Shown: positions 8,349-17,346, counted from the stretch's first letter. The stretch: DNA of 64,000 bases from Rhizobium sp. WYJ-E13 (GCF_018987265.1 NZ_CP076853.1:2418001-2482000); one strand, 5' to 3'. Numbers and translations: made by a program. The notes: generated from the sequence alone by a model not told the origin.

Positions 8349-8818
8349 TGCTCGCCGAGCTGCTGCTTCTTGCTCACGTGGTCGGCGCAACCGTGCTCTT
8401 CGGCACCGGCGCCGGCATCGCCTTCTTCATGGTGATGGCCCACCGCACCCGCGAACCCGCGCTGATCGCCCATGTCGCCGGCACGGTCGTCATCGCCGAT
8501 ACGATCTTCACGGCCACAGCGGCCATTCTCCAGCCGGTGACAGGCTATCTGCTTGCCCGCATCATCGGCTGGGACCTGACCGAAAGCTGGATTGCGCTGT
8601 CGCTGTTGCTCTATGTCGTGACCGGCATCTTCTGGCTGCCGGTCGTCTGGATCCAGATCCGGCTGCGCAATCTGGCGCGCAACGCCGCCGCCGCTGGCAC
8701 GACCCTGCCGCCGGCCTATTTCAGCCTCTACCGCATCTGGTTCGCCTGCGGCTTCCCGGCCTTCTTCGCCGTACTCGGCATTCTCTTGTTGATGCTGACC
8801 AAGCCGACGCTATTTTAG
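8348..8818 (+). CDS. DUF2269 family integral membrane protein
   Basis: A 156-residue protein with four hydrophobic helices (start LLLLAHVVGATVLFGTGAG; end FPAFFAVLGILLLMLT) and the family pattern of an early His and a conserved WxQI segment (VWIQIRLRN). Function unknown; the family is usually co-encoded with SDR/DoxX proteins, as here with a one-base start/stop overlap. Its 3' end overlaps the convergent LysE gene by nine bases. Confidence 0.87.
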   Translation: MLAELLLLAHVVGATVLFGTGAGIAFFMVMAHRTREPALIAHVAGTVVIADTIFTATAAILQPVTGYLLARIIGWDLTESWIALSLLLYVVTGIFWLPVVWIQIRLRNLARNAAAAGTTLPPAYFSLYRIWFACGFPAFFAVLGILLLMLTKPTLF

Positions 8819-9403
8819 CATCGGCCAGAGGCTGAGCACGAGCAGCACCGCCATCGTGATATTGAACCATTTGAGCCTTGCCGGATCGGACAGCCACTCA
8901 CGCAACGCCGAACCAAAGCCTGCCCAGGTGGAAACGGAGGGCACGTTGACCGCCGCAAAGGCGAGGCCGACGAGCAGCACGCTGATCATGTAGAGCTGCG
9001 GGTTGGTGTAGGTCGCCATGGCCGTCACCGCCATGACCCAGGCCTTCGGATTGACCCACTGGAAAGCTGCAGCGCCGAGAAAGGACATGGGCTTCACCCC
9101 ACTCTTGCCTTCGCTGAGGGAACGCGACGTCGCGATCTTCCAGGCGATCCAGACGAGATAGGCTCCGCCGGCAAATTTCAGCGTGATATAGACCGCCGGC
9201 ACCGTATGCAGCAGCGCGCCGAGCCCCAACCCCACGCCGAGCAGCAGAGACAGGAAACCCGCCCCGATGCCCAGCATATGCGGGATAGTGCGGCGGAAGC
9301 CGAAGTTCACACCCGAGGCGAAGAGCATCATGTTGTTCGGCCCCGGCGTGATCGAGGTCGTGAAGGCAAAAAGCAGCAGTGCCAGAAACGTATCCAGCGG
9401 CAT
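8810..9403 (-). CDS. LysE/RhtB family amino-acid exporter
   Basis: A 197-residue exporter with the family signature near the N-terminus, TTSITPGPNNMMLFASGVNFG, and six predicted helices. The ATG at 9403 follows GGAGG at five-base spacing, so the upstream ATG at 9418 is rejected. LysE-superfamily proteins export amino acids such as lysine, threonine or homoserine lactones across the inner membrane; the substrate here cannot be told. The 3' end overlaps the convergent DUF2269 gene by nine bases, so no terminator separates the two transcripts. Confidence 0.93.
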   Translation of the reverse strand: MPLDTFLALLLFAFTTSITPGPNNMMLFASGVNFGFRRTIPHMLGIGAGFLSLLLGVGLGLGALLHTVPAVYITLKFAGGAYLVWIAWKIATSRSLSEGKSGVKPMSFLGAAAFQWVNPKAWVMAVTAMATYTNPQLYMISVLLVGLAFAAVNVPSVSTWAGFGSALREWLSDPARLKWFNITMAVLLVLSLWPMLK

Positions 9404-9554
9404 GAAACCTCCCCACACCGCGCTTGTCGATGATGCGGCGGCCTATTGGATTTAGGTCAGCTTAACTGCCCTAAATCACAGCGGCCATAACATTGTTGTC
9501 ATGGTGACAGGATTACCTGATAGTCTGCTGAGCACGTGTAGGACCAGAACTGCC

Positions 9555-10400
9555 ATGGACGACCCGATCCCCACCATCACCTTCCCCGACGGCACCGAGG
9601 TCCCCGCGCTCGGCCAGGGCACCTGGGGCATGGGAGAGGATGCCGGCCATGCGAAGCAAGAGATCGCAAGCCTCCAGGCCGGCCTCGATCTCGGCATGAC
9701 GATGATCGATACCGCCGAAATGTACGGTGACGGCGGAGCCGAAGAAATCGTCGGACAGGCAATCAAGGGCCGCCGTGACGAAACCTTCATCGTCAGCAAG
9801 GTCTATCCCTGGAATGCGAGCCGCACCGGCACGATCACCGCCTGCGAAGGCAGTCTCGAGCGCCTCGGCACCGACCGCATCGACCTTTATCTCCTGCATT
9901 GGCGCGGCAACTATCCGCTCACCGAGACCGTCGAAGCCTTTGAGACACTGAAAGCCGCCGGCAAGATCCGCGCCTGGGGCGTCTCCAATTTCGATACCGA
10001 CGATATGCAGGAACTGCTTTCCGTGGCCGGCGGGCAGAATGTCGCCGCCAATCAGGTTCTCTACAATCTCGCCCGCCGCGGCATAGAATACGATCTCCTG
10101 CCCTGGTGCCAGGGCCGCAACATCCCGATCATGGCCTATTCGCCGATAGAACAGGGCCGCGTGCTGCACCATCCCGACCTGATCCATATCGCCAAGGCCT
10201 ATCAGGCGACCCCGGCGCAACTGGCGCTCGCTTTCCTGCTGGAACGCGACGGTGTCTTCGTCATCCCCAAGACGTCGAACATCGAGCGCGCCCGCGAGAA
10301 CCGCGGCTGCGTCTCCCTCGATATCACCGACGAGGACTGGGAAGCCCTCGACGAGGTCTTCCCGCCCCCGGCGAAGAAAACGCCGCTGGAGATGCTCTGA
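9555..10400 (+). CDS. Aldo/keto reductase
   Basis: A 281-residue (alpha/beta)8-barrel NADPH reductase. The catalytic tetrad is visible: Asp in MIDTAEMYG, Tyr in the same motif, Lys in IVSKVYPWN and His in [12 protein letters not shown]. The NADP-binding end carries [17 protein letters not shown]. The ATG at 9555 gives the normal family N-terminus ([21 protein letters not shown]). Substrate unknown, probably a small aldehyde. Divergent from the LysE exporter and convergent with ilvN. Confidence 0.92.
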   Translation: MDDPIPTITFPDGTEVPALGQGTWGMGEDAGHAKQEIASLQAGLDLGMTMIDTAEMYGDGGAEEIVGQAIKGRRDETFIVSKVYPWNASRTGTITACEGSLERLGTDRIDLYLLHWRGNYPLTETVEAFETLKAAGKIRAWGVSNFDTDDMQELLSVAGGQNVAANQVLYNLARRGIEYDLLPWCQGRNIPIMAYSPIEQGRVLHHPDLIHIAKAYQATPAQLALAFLLERDGVFVIPKTSNIERARENRGCVSLDITDEDWEALDEVFPPPAKKTPLEML

Positions 10401-10464
10401 CCCCAACGGCGTTAGCCATATTCTCGCAATGGGAGTATCGGATCACATGCCCGGGCTGTAGTTC

Positions 10465-11037
10465 CTACATGCCCTGCGCGCCGCGATTCATCGCCGCAAT
10501 GCCGGTGCGGCAGACTTCGATGAGACCGAGCGGCTTCATGATCGCGATGAACTGGTCGATCTTCGAGGACTTGCCGGTGATCTCCAGTATGAAGTGGTCG
10601 ACCGTCGCATCCACCACCTTGGCGTGAAAGGCATCGGCCAGGCGCAGCGTTTCGGCACGCGTCTCGCCGTTGCCGATCACCTTGAGCAGTGCCACTTCCC
10701 GCTCGATCGGCCGGTCCTGGCCGAGTTCGCGGGCACGCACCGTCAGGTCCACGACGCGATGGACGGGCACGATGCGTTCGAGCTGCGCCTTGATCTGCTC
10801 CAGCACCTGCGGCGTGCCGCGGGTAACGACGGTAATGCGCGACAGGTGCGCCGCATGCTCCGTCTCCGAAACCGTGAGGCTTTCGATATTGTAGCCGCGG
10901 CCGGAAAACAGGCCGATGACGCGGGCGAGCACGCCCGGCTCGTTATCGACGAGCACCGAGAGCGTATGGCTCTCGACGGCTGCCGTTTCCGGCGAGATGA
11001 AGTAGGCGGAGCCGGTCGGTTGAAGGTGTGCGTTCAT
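10465..11037 (-). CDS. ilvN: Acetolactate synthase small (regulatory) subunit
   Basis: A 190-residue regulatory subunit with an N-terminal ACT domain (HTLSVLVDNEPGVLARVIGL, then GRGYNIESLTV) that binds valine for feedback inhibition, and the C-terminal ALS_ss domain (REVALLKVIGNGETRAE, VDHFILEITGKSSKID). It associates with IlvB to condense pyruvate into acetolactate, or pyruvate plus 2-oxobutyrate into acetohydroxybutyrate. It follows ilvB by 24 bases on the same strand, under the attenuator described upstream of ilvB. Confidence 0.97.
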   Translation of the reverse strand: MNAHLQPTGSAYFISPETAAVESHTLSVLVDNEPGVLARVIGLFSGRGYNIESLTVSETEHAAHLSRITVVTRGTPQVLEQIKAQLERIVPVHRVVDLTVRARELGQDRPIEREVALLKVIGNGETRAETLRLADAFHAKVVDATVDHFILEITGKSSKIDQFIAIMKPLGLIEVCRTGIAAMNRGAQGM

Positions 11038-11061
11038 GATCCTGGGTTTCCTACCTGATTG

Positions 11062-12855
11062 TTATACTAGCTGACGGCCCTTGGCGTCGATCGCGTTGGC
11101 GACCGCTTCGTCCGTGGCTTCGTCCGGCAGCAGCATTTCGTTATGGGCCTTGCCCGAGGGGATCATCGGGAAGCAGTTGGCGAGATTGGCGACGCGGCAA
11201 TCGAAGATGACTGGCTTCTTGACGTCGATCATCTCCTGGATGGTTGCGTCGAGATCGTCGGGCTTCTCGCAGCGCAGGCCGACCGCACCATAGGCTTCGG
11301 CCAGCTTCACGAAATCGGGCATCGCCTCCGTATAGGAGTTGGACAGGCGGTTGCCATGCAGGAGCTGCTGCCACTGGCGCACCATGCCCATGTACTGGTT
11401 GTTCATGATGAAGATCTTGATCGGCGCATTGTGCTGGATCGCCGCCGACATTTCCTGGATGCACATCTGGATCGAGGCATCGCCGGCAATATCGATGACG
11501 AGGCTTTCCGGATGGGCGATCTGTACGCCGAGCGCTGCCGGCAGGCCGTAACCCATCGTTCCCAGGCCGCCCGAAGTCATCCAGCGGTTCGGCTGTTCGA
11601 AGCCAAAGAACTGCGCCGCCCACATCTGGTGCTGGCCGACTTCCGTCGTGATGTAGGTGTCGCGATCCCTAGTCAGGGCGAAGAGACGCTCCAGCGCATA
11701 TTGCGGCATGATCACGTCGCTGCTCCTAGTATAGGCGAAGGAGTTGCGCGCGCGCCAGCGGGCGATATCGCCCCACCATGCATCGAGACGGTTCTTTTCC
11801 GGCTTCTTCGGCAGCGCTCGCCACAGGCGGATCATATCTTCCAGGATATGGCCGACATCGCCGCGGATGCCGAGATCGACGCGAACGTTCTTGTTGATCG
11901 AGGACGGGTCGATATCGATATGGATCTTCTTGGAATTCGGCGAGAAGGCGTTGAGGCGGCCCGTGATGCGGTCGTCGAAGCGGGCGCCGATGCAGACCAT
12001 GACGTCGCAATCATGCATCGCCATGTTGGCCTCGTAGGAGCCGTGCATGCCGAGCATCTTCAGCCAGTTCTTGCCGGATGCCGGATAGGCGCCGAGACCC
12101 ATCAGCGTCGAAGTGATCGGGAAATCGGTGAGTTCGACCAGTTCGCGCAGCATGCGGGAGGCTTCCGGACCGGAATTGATGACACCACCACCGGTATAAA
12201 AGATCGGCCGGCGGGCATTCGCCATCATTTCGATTGCTGCATGGATCTGGTTCAGGTCGCCCTGGATCTTCGGCTGGTAGCTCTTCTGGATCGCATGATC
12301 GGCCGGCGGCGTGTAGGTGCCTGTGGCGAACTGAACATCCTTCGGGATATCGACGACGACGGGGCCGGGACGGCCCGACTGCGCAATCCGGAAGGCTTCA
12401 TGGATGACGGCGGCGAGCTCGTTGACATCCTTGACCAGCCAGTTGTGCTTGGTGCAGGGGCGCGTGATCCCGACGGTGTCGCATTCCTGGAAGGCGTCCG
12501 AACCGATGAGCGAGGTCGGAACCTGGCCCGTCAGGCAGACGAGCGGAATGGAATCCATCAGCGCATCCTGCAACGGCGTGACCGCATTGGTGGCGCCGGG
12601 ACCTGACGTTACCAGCATGACGCCGACCTTGCCGGTGGAGCGGGCATAACCTTCGGCCGCATGGCCGGCCCCCTGCTCATGGCGAACGAGGATGTGCTTG
12701 ACGTCTTCCTGCTGGAAGATCTCGTCATAGATCGGCAGAACAGCGCCGCCGGGATAGCCGAAGATGTGCTCGACGCCATTGTCCTTCAGCGCACGCAGAA
12801 CGATTTCCGCTCCCGTCATCCGATTGCTGTCCGTTTGATTGTCCGTGCTCGCCAT
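11062..12855 (-). CDS. ilvB: Acetolactate synthase large (catalytic) subunit
   Basis: A 597-residue ThDP enzyme. N-terminal pyrimidine-binding domain with EHIFGYPGGAVLPIYDE and HEQGAGHAAEGYARSTGK (the catalytic Glu is in this segment); FAD/central domain; C-terminal diphosphate domain with VIDIAGDASIQMCIQEMSA and IMNNQYMGMVRQWQ (the GD...N ThDP motif). First committed enzyme of valine, leucine and isoleucine synthesis. The ATG at 12855 follows GGAA; the longer in-frame version would begin next to the attenuator terminator. Expression is probably set by the attenuator at 12916-13028. Confidence 0.97.
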   Translation of the reverse strand: MASTDNQTDSNRMTGAEIVLRALKDNGVEHIFGYPGGAVLPIYDEIFQQEDVKHILVRHEQGAGHAAEGYARSTGKVGVMLVTSGPGATNAVTPLQDALMDSIPLVCLTGQVPTSLIGSDAFQECDTVGITRPCTKHNWLVKDVNELAAVIHEAFRIAQSGRPGPVVVDIPKDVQFATGTYTPPADHAIQKSYQPKIQGDLNQIHAAIEMMANARRPIFYTGGGVINSGPEASRMLRELVELTDFPITSTLMGLGAYPASGKNWLKMLGMHGSYEANMAMHDCDVMVCIGARFDDRITGRLNAFSPNSKKIHIDIDPSSINKNVRVDLGIRGDVGHILEDMIRLWRALPKKPEKNRLDAWWGDIARWRARNSFAYTRSSDVIMPQYALERLFALTRDRDTYITTEVGQHQMWAAQFFGFEQPNRWMTSGGLGTMGYGLPAALGVQIAHPESLVIDIAGDASIQMCIQEMSAAIQHNAPIKIFIMNNQYMGMVRQWQQLLHGNRLSNSYTEAMPDFVKLAEAYGAVGLRCEKPDDLDATIQEMIDVKKPVIFDCRVANLANCFPMIPSGKAHNEMLLPDEATDEAVANAIDAKGRQLV

Positions 12856-12915
12856 GTGTCTGTTCCGTTGATGCTGGGGATTGAGTTTGTGGCCGGAAGC
12901 CCTGATTTCGGGCAT

Positions 12916-12939
12916 AAAAAAAGGCCCCTGAGGAGCCTT
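12916..12939 (-). terminator. ilvB attenuator terminator
   Basis: On the minus strand, AAGGCTCC-TCA-GGGGCCTT is followed by a run of seven T. Eight base pairs (one G-U), three-base loop: a strong intrinsic terminator placed 60 bases before the ilvB start and 33 bases after the leader peptide stop. The placement makes sense only as a conditional, attenuation-type terminator. Confidence 0.9.
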
Positions 12940-12944
12940 CGTCT

Positions 12945-12994
12945 AGCGCATGGGTGGCTATCGCCGGATGGTTACACCATCCTGCCCATGCGCT
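12945..12994 (-). promoter_or_regulatory. ilv attenuator upstream (pause) hairpin
   Basis: AGCGCATGGG (12994-12985) pairs perfectly with CCCATGCGCT (12954-12945), ten base pairs. Its loop holds a second hairpin GGATGG-TGTAA-CCATCC (12982-12966), with the leader stop codon in that loop. A ribosome stalled on the Val-Leu-Ile-Val-Val codons just upstream would cover the first arm and break this stem, as required for attenuation. I could not identify the exact antiterminator pairing by eye. Confidence 0.8.
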
Positions 12995-13028
12995 TTCCCA
13001 CCACGATAAGAACGTTCGAAATTGTCAT
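12972..13028 (-). CDS. ilvL: ilv leader peptide (18 aa)
   Basis: A short ORF encoding MTISNVLIVVGKRMGRMV. Five consecutive regulatory codons for Val, Leu, Ile, Val, Val (13013-12999) sit just before the pause hairpin and the terminator, the textbook arrangement for branched-chain amino-acid attenuation. No Shine-Dalgarno site precedes the ATG, and the predicted promoter places transcription start only about 0-5 bases before it, so the leader is probably translated from a leaderless transcript, as known for trpL in Sinorhizobium meliloti. The gene symbol follows function. Confidence 0.85.
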   Translation of the reverse strand: MTISNVLIVVGKRMGRMV

Positions 13029-13036
13029 GGGCGGAA

Positions 13037-13065
13037 TTGATAGACAGAAAATTTCGCAGCGTCAA
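13037..13065 (-). promoter_or_regulatory. Predicted sigma-70 promoter of the ilv leader
   Basis: On the minus strand TTGACG (13065-13060) and TATCAA (13042-13037) are separated by 17 bases. Transcription would begin around 13030-13028, essentially at the leader ATG. Assignment is by consensus match and spacing. Confidence 0.65.
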
Positions 13066-13180
13066 CGCATTCCGCAATAAAAAATCGGCAGCCCATCAAA
13101 GCTGCCAAGCATCCAATTGAGGCTGAAGGATTTGTTAAAGGATCGATTATATCCTGTGCGTTAATGCAGGGAGTAACCCT

Positions 13181-15214
13181 TTGCTCGACAACGACATGAT
13201 GACGACAGGCAAAGCAGGCGAGCAGGATCGCCGCGATAGCCTCGCACCGGGAAATCGGTTTCTCGGGCGTGTCGTTGCATGCAGCGGATCGCGCGCCACC
13301 ATCGCCGCCGTGGCAGAATCTGGCGGCACCGATCTCACGGAATTGTGGTCCGTCGGCCGGCTGATTTCGATAAGCGTCGGCAGGAATCGCGTCGTTGCCC
13401 TCGTCTATTCCATGAATACCGGCAATCAGGGCTGGGGCGAAGGCCAGGACAACATCTTCCGCATCGAGACGGAACTGCTCGGCGAAGTCCGTGTCGAGGA
13501 AGATGGCCGCGAGGAATTCTCGACCGGCATTTCACGCTACCCCTATCTCGGCGCCATCGCCCACCGCATCCGCGCCGCCGACCTCATGCGCATCTATGAT
13601 GCCGGCAAGGGCGCCACCGCCGTCATCGGCAATCTCACGCAGGATGAAAGTATCGACGCGGCGATCCATGTCCCCTCGATGCTGTCCAAACATTTCGCCG
13701 TCGTCGGCTCAACCGGCGTCGGCAAGTCGACCGCCGTCTCGCTGCTGTTGCACAAGGCGATCGAGGCCGATCCGAAGCTGCGCGTGCTGATCCTCGATCC
13801 GCACAACGAATTTGCCGCGGCCTTTCCCAAGCACGCCGTCACTATCGATACGGATACGCTTGACCTACCCTTCTGGCTGATGCGGCTCGAAGAATTCGCC
13901 GAGGTCGTCTTCCGCGGTCGCCCGCCGGTGCCGGAAGAGCTCGACATGCTGCGCGATATCCTGCCGGAGGCCAAACGCGCCTTCCGCGGCAGCGACAGTT
14001 CGCTAGTGCGCCGCCAGACGGAAAAGAGTTCGATCACGGCCGATACACCGGTGCCCTACCGCATCGCCGATCTGCTCGCCCTCATCGATGAGCGCATCGG
14101 CAGGCTGGAAGGCCGCGCTGAAAAGCCGTTCCTGCGCTCGCTGAAGATGCGCATCATCGCCGCGATCAACGATCCGCGCTATCACTTCATGTTCTCCAGC
14201 AATACGATCAGCGACACGATCACGGAGACCATCGCGCAGATCTTCCGCATTCCCGGCGACAACAGGCCGATCTGCACCTTCCAGCTTGCCGGCATCCCCT
14301 CCGAAGTCGTCAATTCCGTCGCCTCGGTGCTCTGCCGCATGGCCTTCGAAATTGCGCTCTGGAGCGAAGGCGCCATCCATATGCTGGTCGTCTGCGAGGA
14401 AGCGCACCGCTACATACCCTCAGACCCGACCCTCGGCTTCGTGCCGACGCGGCAGGCGATTGCCCGTATCGCCAAGGAAGGCCGTAAATACGGCGTATCG
14501 CTCGGCATCATCACCCAGCGCCCCGGCGAACTCGACCAGACGATCCTATCCCAGTGCTCGACGCTCTTTGCCATGCGCCTTGCCAACGACCGCGACCAGG
14601 AAATCATCCGCTCGGCCATTCCCAACTCCTCGATCTCGACGACGAGCTTCATCTCCTCGATCGGCAACGGAGAAGCAATCGCGTTCGGCGAGGCAATCCG
14701 GGTGCCGATGCGCATGCGCTTCCTGCGCGTCGATGAAAACCTGCTGCCGAAGGCCCACAGCGCTACCAGCAAACATGCCGAGGATGATCCCGACACCGTC
14801 GACCTGCGCCGCATCGTCACCCGCATGCGGGCGATCACATCCGGCCCCGATATCTCCACCTTCCAGCAGAGCTACACGTCAGCCATGACAGACAGTTACG
14901 AGCCGGAAGACTACTTCGCCGACGACGCGGCCGATCGGCCCTATGCCGCTCCATCAACAGCAGAGGCGCCGCTCGAACCCTATCGCCCCGCCCTGCTGCC
15001 GCAGAGCCGCGCGCCGCATCCTGAGCCCCCGCCACTTTCGCCGCAGACCTCCATCGACGCACGCCTGGAAGCGCTGCGCCGCGAAATGCGCCGCGACGAA
15101 CAGCCGAAGCCGGCCTTCGGCGAACAGACGTCGCCGCCGCGCCGCGAGGGCGGAATGTCGCTGCGCGAAAGCATCCTGAAAAAGCCGCTGAGCAGCCTTT
15201 ACGACAAGGACTGA
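13181..15214 (+). CDS. HerA/DUF87-like ATP-binding protein
   Basis: A 677-residue ATPase of the HerA/FtsK fold. An N-terminal beta-barrel-like HAS domain (RFLGRVVACSGSRATIAAV...) is followed by Walker A GSTGVGKST at about residue 176, LRVLILDPHNEFAAAF, the Walker B-like MLVVCEEAHRYIP near residue 407, and the arginine-finger region ATKEGRKYGVSLGIITQRP-like segment. The C-terminal 110 residues are Pro-rich and charged. I take the TTG at 13181, with AGGGAG six bases upstream, over the ATG at 13196. HerA proteins are hexameric DNA translocases, sometimes paired with NurA or defence nucleases; no such partner is adjacent, so the role (repair or defence) is open. Confidence 0.85.
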   Translation: MLDNDMMTTGKAGEQDRRDSLAPGNRFLGRVVACSGSRATIAAVAESGGTDLTELWSVGRLISISVGRNRVVALVYSMNTGNQGWGEGQDNIFRIETELLGEVRVEEDGREEFSTGISRYPYLGAIAHRIRAADLMRIYDAGKGATAVIGNLTQDESIDAAIHVPSMLSKHFAVVGSTGVGKSTAVSLLLHKAIEADPKLRVLILDPHNEFAAAFPKHAVTIDTDTLDLPFWLMRLEEFAEVVFRGRPPVPEELDMLRDILPEAKRAFRGSDSSLVRRQTEKSSITADTPVPYRIADLLALIDERIGRLEGRAEKPFLRSLKMRIIAAINDPRYHFMFSSNTISDTITETIAQIFRIPGDNRPICTFQLAGIPSEVVNSVASVLCRMAFEIALWSEGAIHMLVVCEEAHRYIPSDPTLGFVPTRQAIARIAKEGRKYGVSLGIITQRPGELDQTILSQCSTLFAMRLANDRDQEIIRSAIPNSSISTTSFISSIGNGEAIAFGEAIRVPMRMRFLRVDENLLPKAHSATSKHAEDDPDTVDLRRIVTRMRAITSGPDISTFQQSYTSAMTDSYEPEDYFADDAADRPYAAPSTAEAPLEPYRPALLPQSRAPHPEPPPLSPQTSIDARLEALRREMRRDEQPKPAFGEQTSPPRREGGMSLRESILKKPLSSLYDKD

Positions 15215-15221
15215 GTGAGCC

Positions 15222-15479
15222 TTACGAACGCTGCTGGCGCGTCGCCGCTGCGATTTCGGAAAGATGCCGCTCGATCAGCGCCAGGAAGGCGATGGTACCG
15301 CAGATCAGTGCCGCAACCACGATGCCGCCGATGGCGCCCAAAATTCCTCCGACGATGAACATGCCCGATCCGCCCTGCGCCGCAGCAGCGGTCGCACCCG
15401 AAAGCGTGGAAAAGGCGAGGATGACGATAGCGATCAAGGCGTTGATCGAAGAAAGCGTCTTTGCGAGAAAATTGTTCAT
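15222..15479 (-). CDS. Small membrane protein of unknown function
   Basis: An 85-residue protein (from the ATG at 15479, MNNFLAKTLSSINAL) with two hydrophobic segments: INALIAIVILAFSTLSGA and a Gly-rich one, FIVGGILGAIGGIVVAALIC. The charged C-terminus RHLSEIAAATRQQRS is probably cytoplasmic. In-frame ATGs at 15506 and 15491 are alternatives. I do not recognise a named family. Convergent with the HerA-like gene (7-base gap). Confidence 0.65.
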   Translation of the reverse strand: MNNFLAKTLSSINALIAIVILAFSTLSGATAAAAQGGSGMFIVGGILGAIGGIVVAALICGTIAFLALIERHLSEIAAATRQQRS

Positions 15480-15560
15480 GCCGGCCCCCATAGCTCCCTT
15501 GATCATGATTCGAGGATCATTGTAACCGTTTGCGGGCGCGAAGCATGTGTCGCTTTAGCG

Positions 15561-16454
15561 CTAAGGCGAAAGCCGCTCCCAGCTTTCATCCATCTGATTG
15601 CGGAACCAGGTCATCTGCCGCTTGGCATATTGCCGTGTCGCGGCCGCCCCGCGCTCGATCACCTCGGCGCGGCTCATCTCGCCATGCAGCATCGCCGCGA
15701 TCTGCGACACGCCGATCGCCTTCATGACCGGCATTTCCGGGGGAAGATTAAGCGCCAGTAGCGCCCTCACCTCGTCTTCCGCCCCCTGCTCCAGCATTTT
15801 CTCGAAACGTCCGTTGATCCGCTGGTGCAGCACGATGCGATCCGGCAGCACGACGATCTTGCGCGCCGTGTGTGGATCGACGACGACAGGCCCCGCCTGC
15901 CCCTGGAATTCCGCAATCGACTGGCTCGTCGCCTCGAAAACCTCAAGCGCCCGCACGATCCTCTGCCCGTCCTGTACGTTCAGGCTCTCGGCCATGGCGG
16001 GATCAACCTTCGCAAGCTCCTCATACAGACCCTCCGATCCTTCCTCCAGAAGCCGTGCGCGCAACCGCTGCCTTATTTCCTCGGGAATGACGGGCATTTC
16101 CGATAACCCGCCCGTCAGCGCCTTGAAATAAAGCCCAGTGCCGCCGACGAAGACCGGCAGCTTTCCCTCTGCACGGATGCGCGGCAAGAGCGCCACCACA
16201 TCCCGCAGCCAGGCGCCGGTCGAATAAGTCGCCCCCGCCGGCACATGACCGTAAAGGTAATGCGGTACGCCTCCCATATCCTCCTCGGACGGTCGCGCCG
16301 TCAGCACCCGCAGCGTGTCATAGACCTGCATGCTGTCGGCATTGATCACCACGCCGCCATGCTGTTTGGCAAGCTCCACGGCCAGCGCGGACTTGCCGCT
16401 GGCAGTCGGCCCGGTTATCAGGATCGCGTTCACAGAGCTCAGAAGGTTTTCCAT
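15561..16454 (-). CDS. miaA: tRNA dimethylallyltransferase
   Basis: A 297-residue enzyme that adds dimethylallyl to A37 of tRNAs reading codons that start with U. P-loop GPTASGKSALA near the N-terminus; substrate motif VINADSMQVYD; conserved ARPSEEDMGGVPHYLYG and FVGGTGLYFKALTGGL; C-terminal RQYAKRQMTWFRNQ. The start at 16454 follows GAGGG. It is divergent from serB, and the two coding starts are adjacent (16454/16456), leaving no intergenic space. Confidence 0.96.
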   Translation of the reverse strand: MENLLSSVNAILITGPTASGKSALAVELAKQHGGVVINADSMQVYDTLRVLTARPSEEDMGGVPHYLYGHVPAGATYSTGAWLRDVVALLPRIRAEGKLPVFVGGTGLYFKALTGGLSEMPVIPEEIRQRLRARLLEEGSEGLYEELAKVDPAMAESLNVQDGQRIVRALEVFEATSQSIAEFQGQAGPVVVDPHTARKIVVLPDRIVLHQRINGRFEKMLEQGAEDEVRALLALNLPPEMPVMKAIGVSQIAAMLHGEMSRAEVIERGAAATRQYAKRQMTWFRNQMDESWERLSP

Positions 16455-16455
16455 C

Positions 16456-17346
16456 ATGGCCCTCGTTGCCACGCTTGTTGCCAATCCGTCAAACCCCGTT
16501 CTTTCGCCTGAGATCGCCGAGCGTGCCGCCGGCGCCGTCAAGGCATCCGGGCTCTATTGGCTGGCGGATGGCATTGCCTGCGATATCGTACTCGCTGACG
16601 GCTCCGACGGCCAAGCAGCCGAGGCCAATCTGCTCGCCGTCATCGCCGGCAACCCGATCGACCTCGTCATTCAGGAACAGGAAACCCGCCGCAAGAAGAT
16701 GCTGATTGCCGATATGGATTCGACCATGATCGGTCAGGAATGCATCGACGAACTCGCTGCCGAAGTCGGCCTCAAGGACAAGGTTGCCGCCATCACCGCC
16801 CGCGCCATGAACGGCGAGATCGCTTTCGAGCCGGCGTTGCGGGAACGCGTCGCCCTCCTGAAAGGTCTTCCGATCTCGGTCGTCGACGAGGTCATCGCCA
16901 AGCGGATCACCCTGACACCGGGCGGCCCCGAACTCATCGCCACCATGAAGTCGAAAGGCTATTACACAGCCCTCGTCTCCGGCGGCTTCACGGTCTTCAC
17001 GAGCCGCATCGCTGCCGTTATCGGCTTCGACGAGAACCGAGCCAATATCCTGCTGGAAGAAGGCGGCCTGCTGTCCGGCCATGTCGCTGAGCCAATCCTC
17101 GGCAAGCAGGCCAAGGTCGACGCCCTCAACGACATCGCCACCCGCCTCGGCATTTCCCCTCAAGATGCCATCGCCGTCGGTGACGGCGCCAACGACCTCG
17201 GCATGCTGCATCTGGCTGGTTCCGGCGTCGCGCTTCACGCGAAACCCACTGTGGCCGCCGAAGCCGACATACAGATCAACCACGGCGACCTGACGGCGCT
17301 GCTTTATATCCAGGGCTATCGCAAGACGGATTTCGCGACGATTTGA
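16456..17346 (+). CDS. serB: Phosphoserine phosphatase
   Basis: A 296-residue HAD-family enzyme, last step of serine synthesis. Motif I LIADMDSTMIGQE gives the nucleophile and acid Asp; motif II is LVSGGFTVFT; the Lys of motif III lies in EPILGKQAKVDAL; motif IV is AVGDGANDLGML. The N-terminal 85 residues form the usual ACT-like extension. Its 5' end abuts miaA, so each promoter must lie inside the other gene. Its natural terminator hairpin at 17373 was split by an IS1182-like insertion. Confidence 0.96.
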   Translation: MALVATLVANPSNPVLSPEIAERAAGAVKASGLYWLADGIACDIVLADGSDGQAAEANLLAVIAGNPIDLVIQEQETRRKKMLIADMDSTMIGQECIDELAAEVGLKDKVAAITARAMNGEIAFEPALRERVALLKGLPISVVDEVIAKRITLTPGGPELIATMKSKGYYTALVSGGFTVFTSRIAAVIGFDENRANILLEEGGLLSGHVAEPILGKQAKVDALNDIATRLGISPQDAIAVGDGANDLGMLHLAGSGVALHAKPTVAAEADIQINHGDLTALLYIQGYRKTDFATI

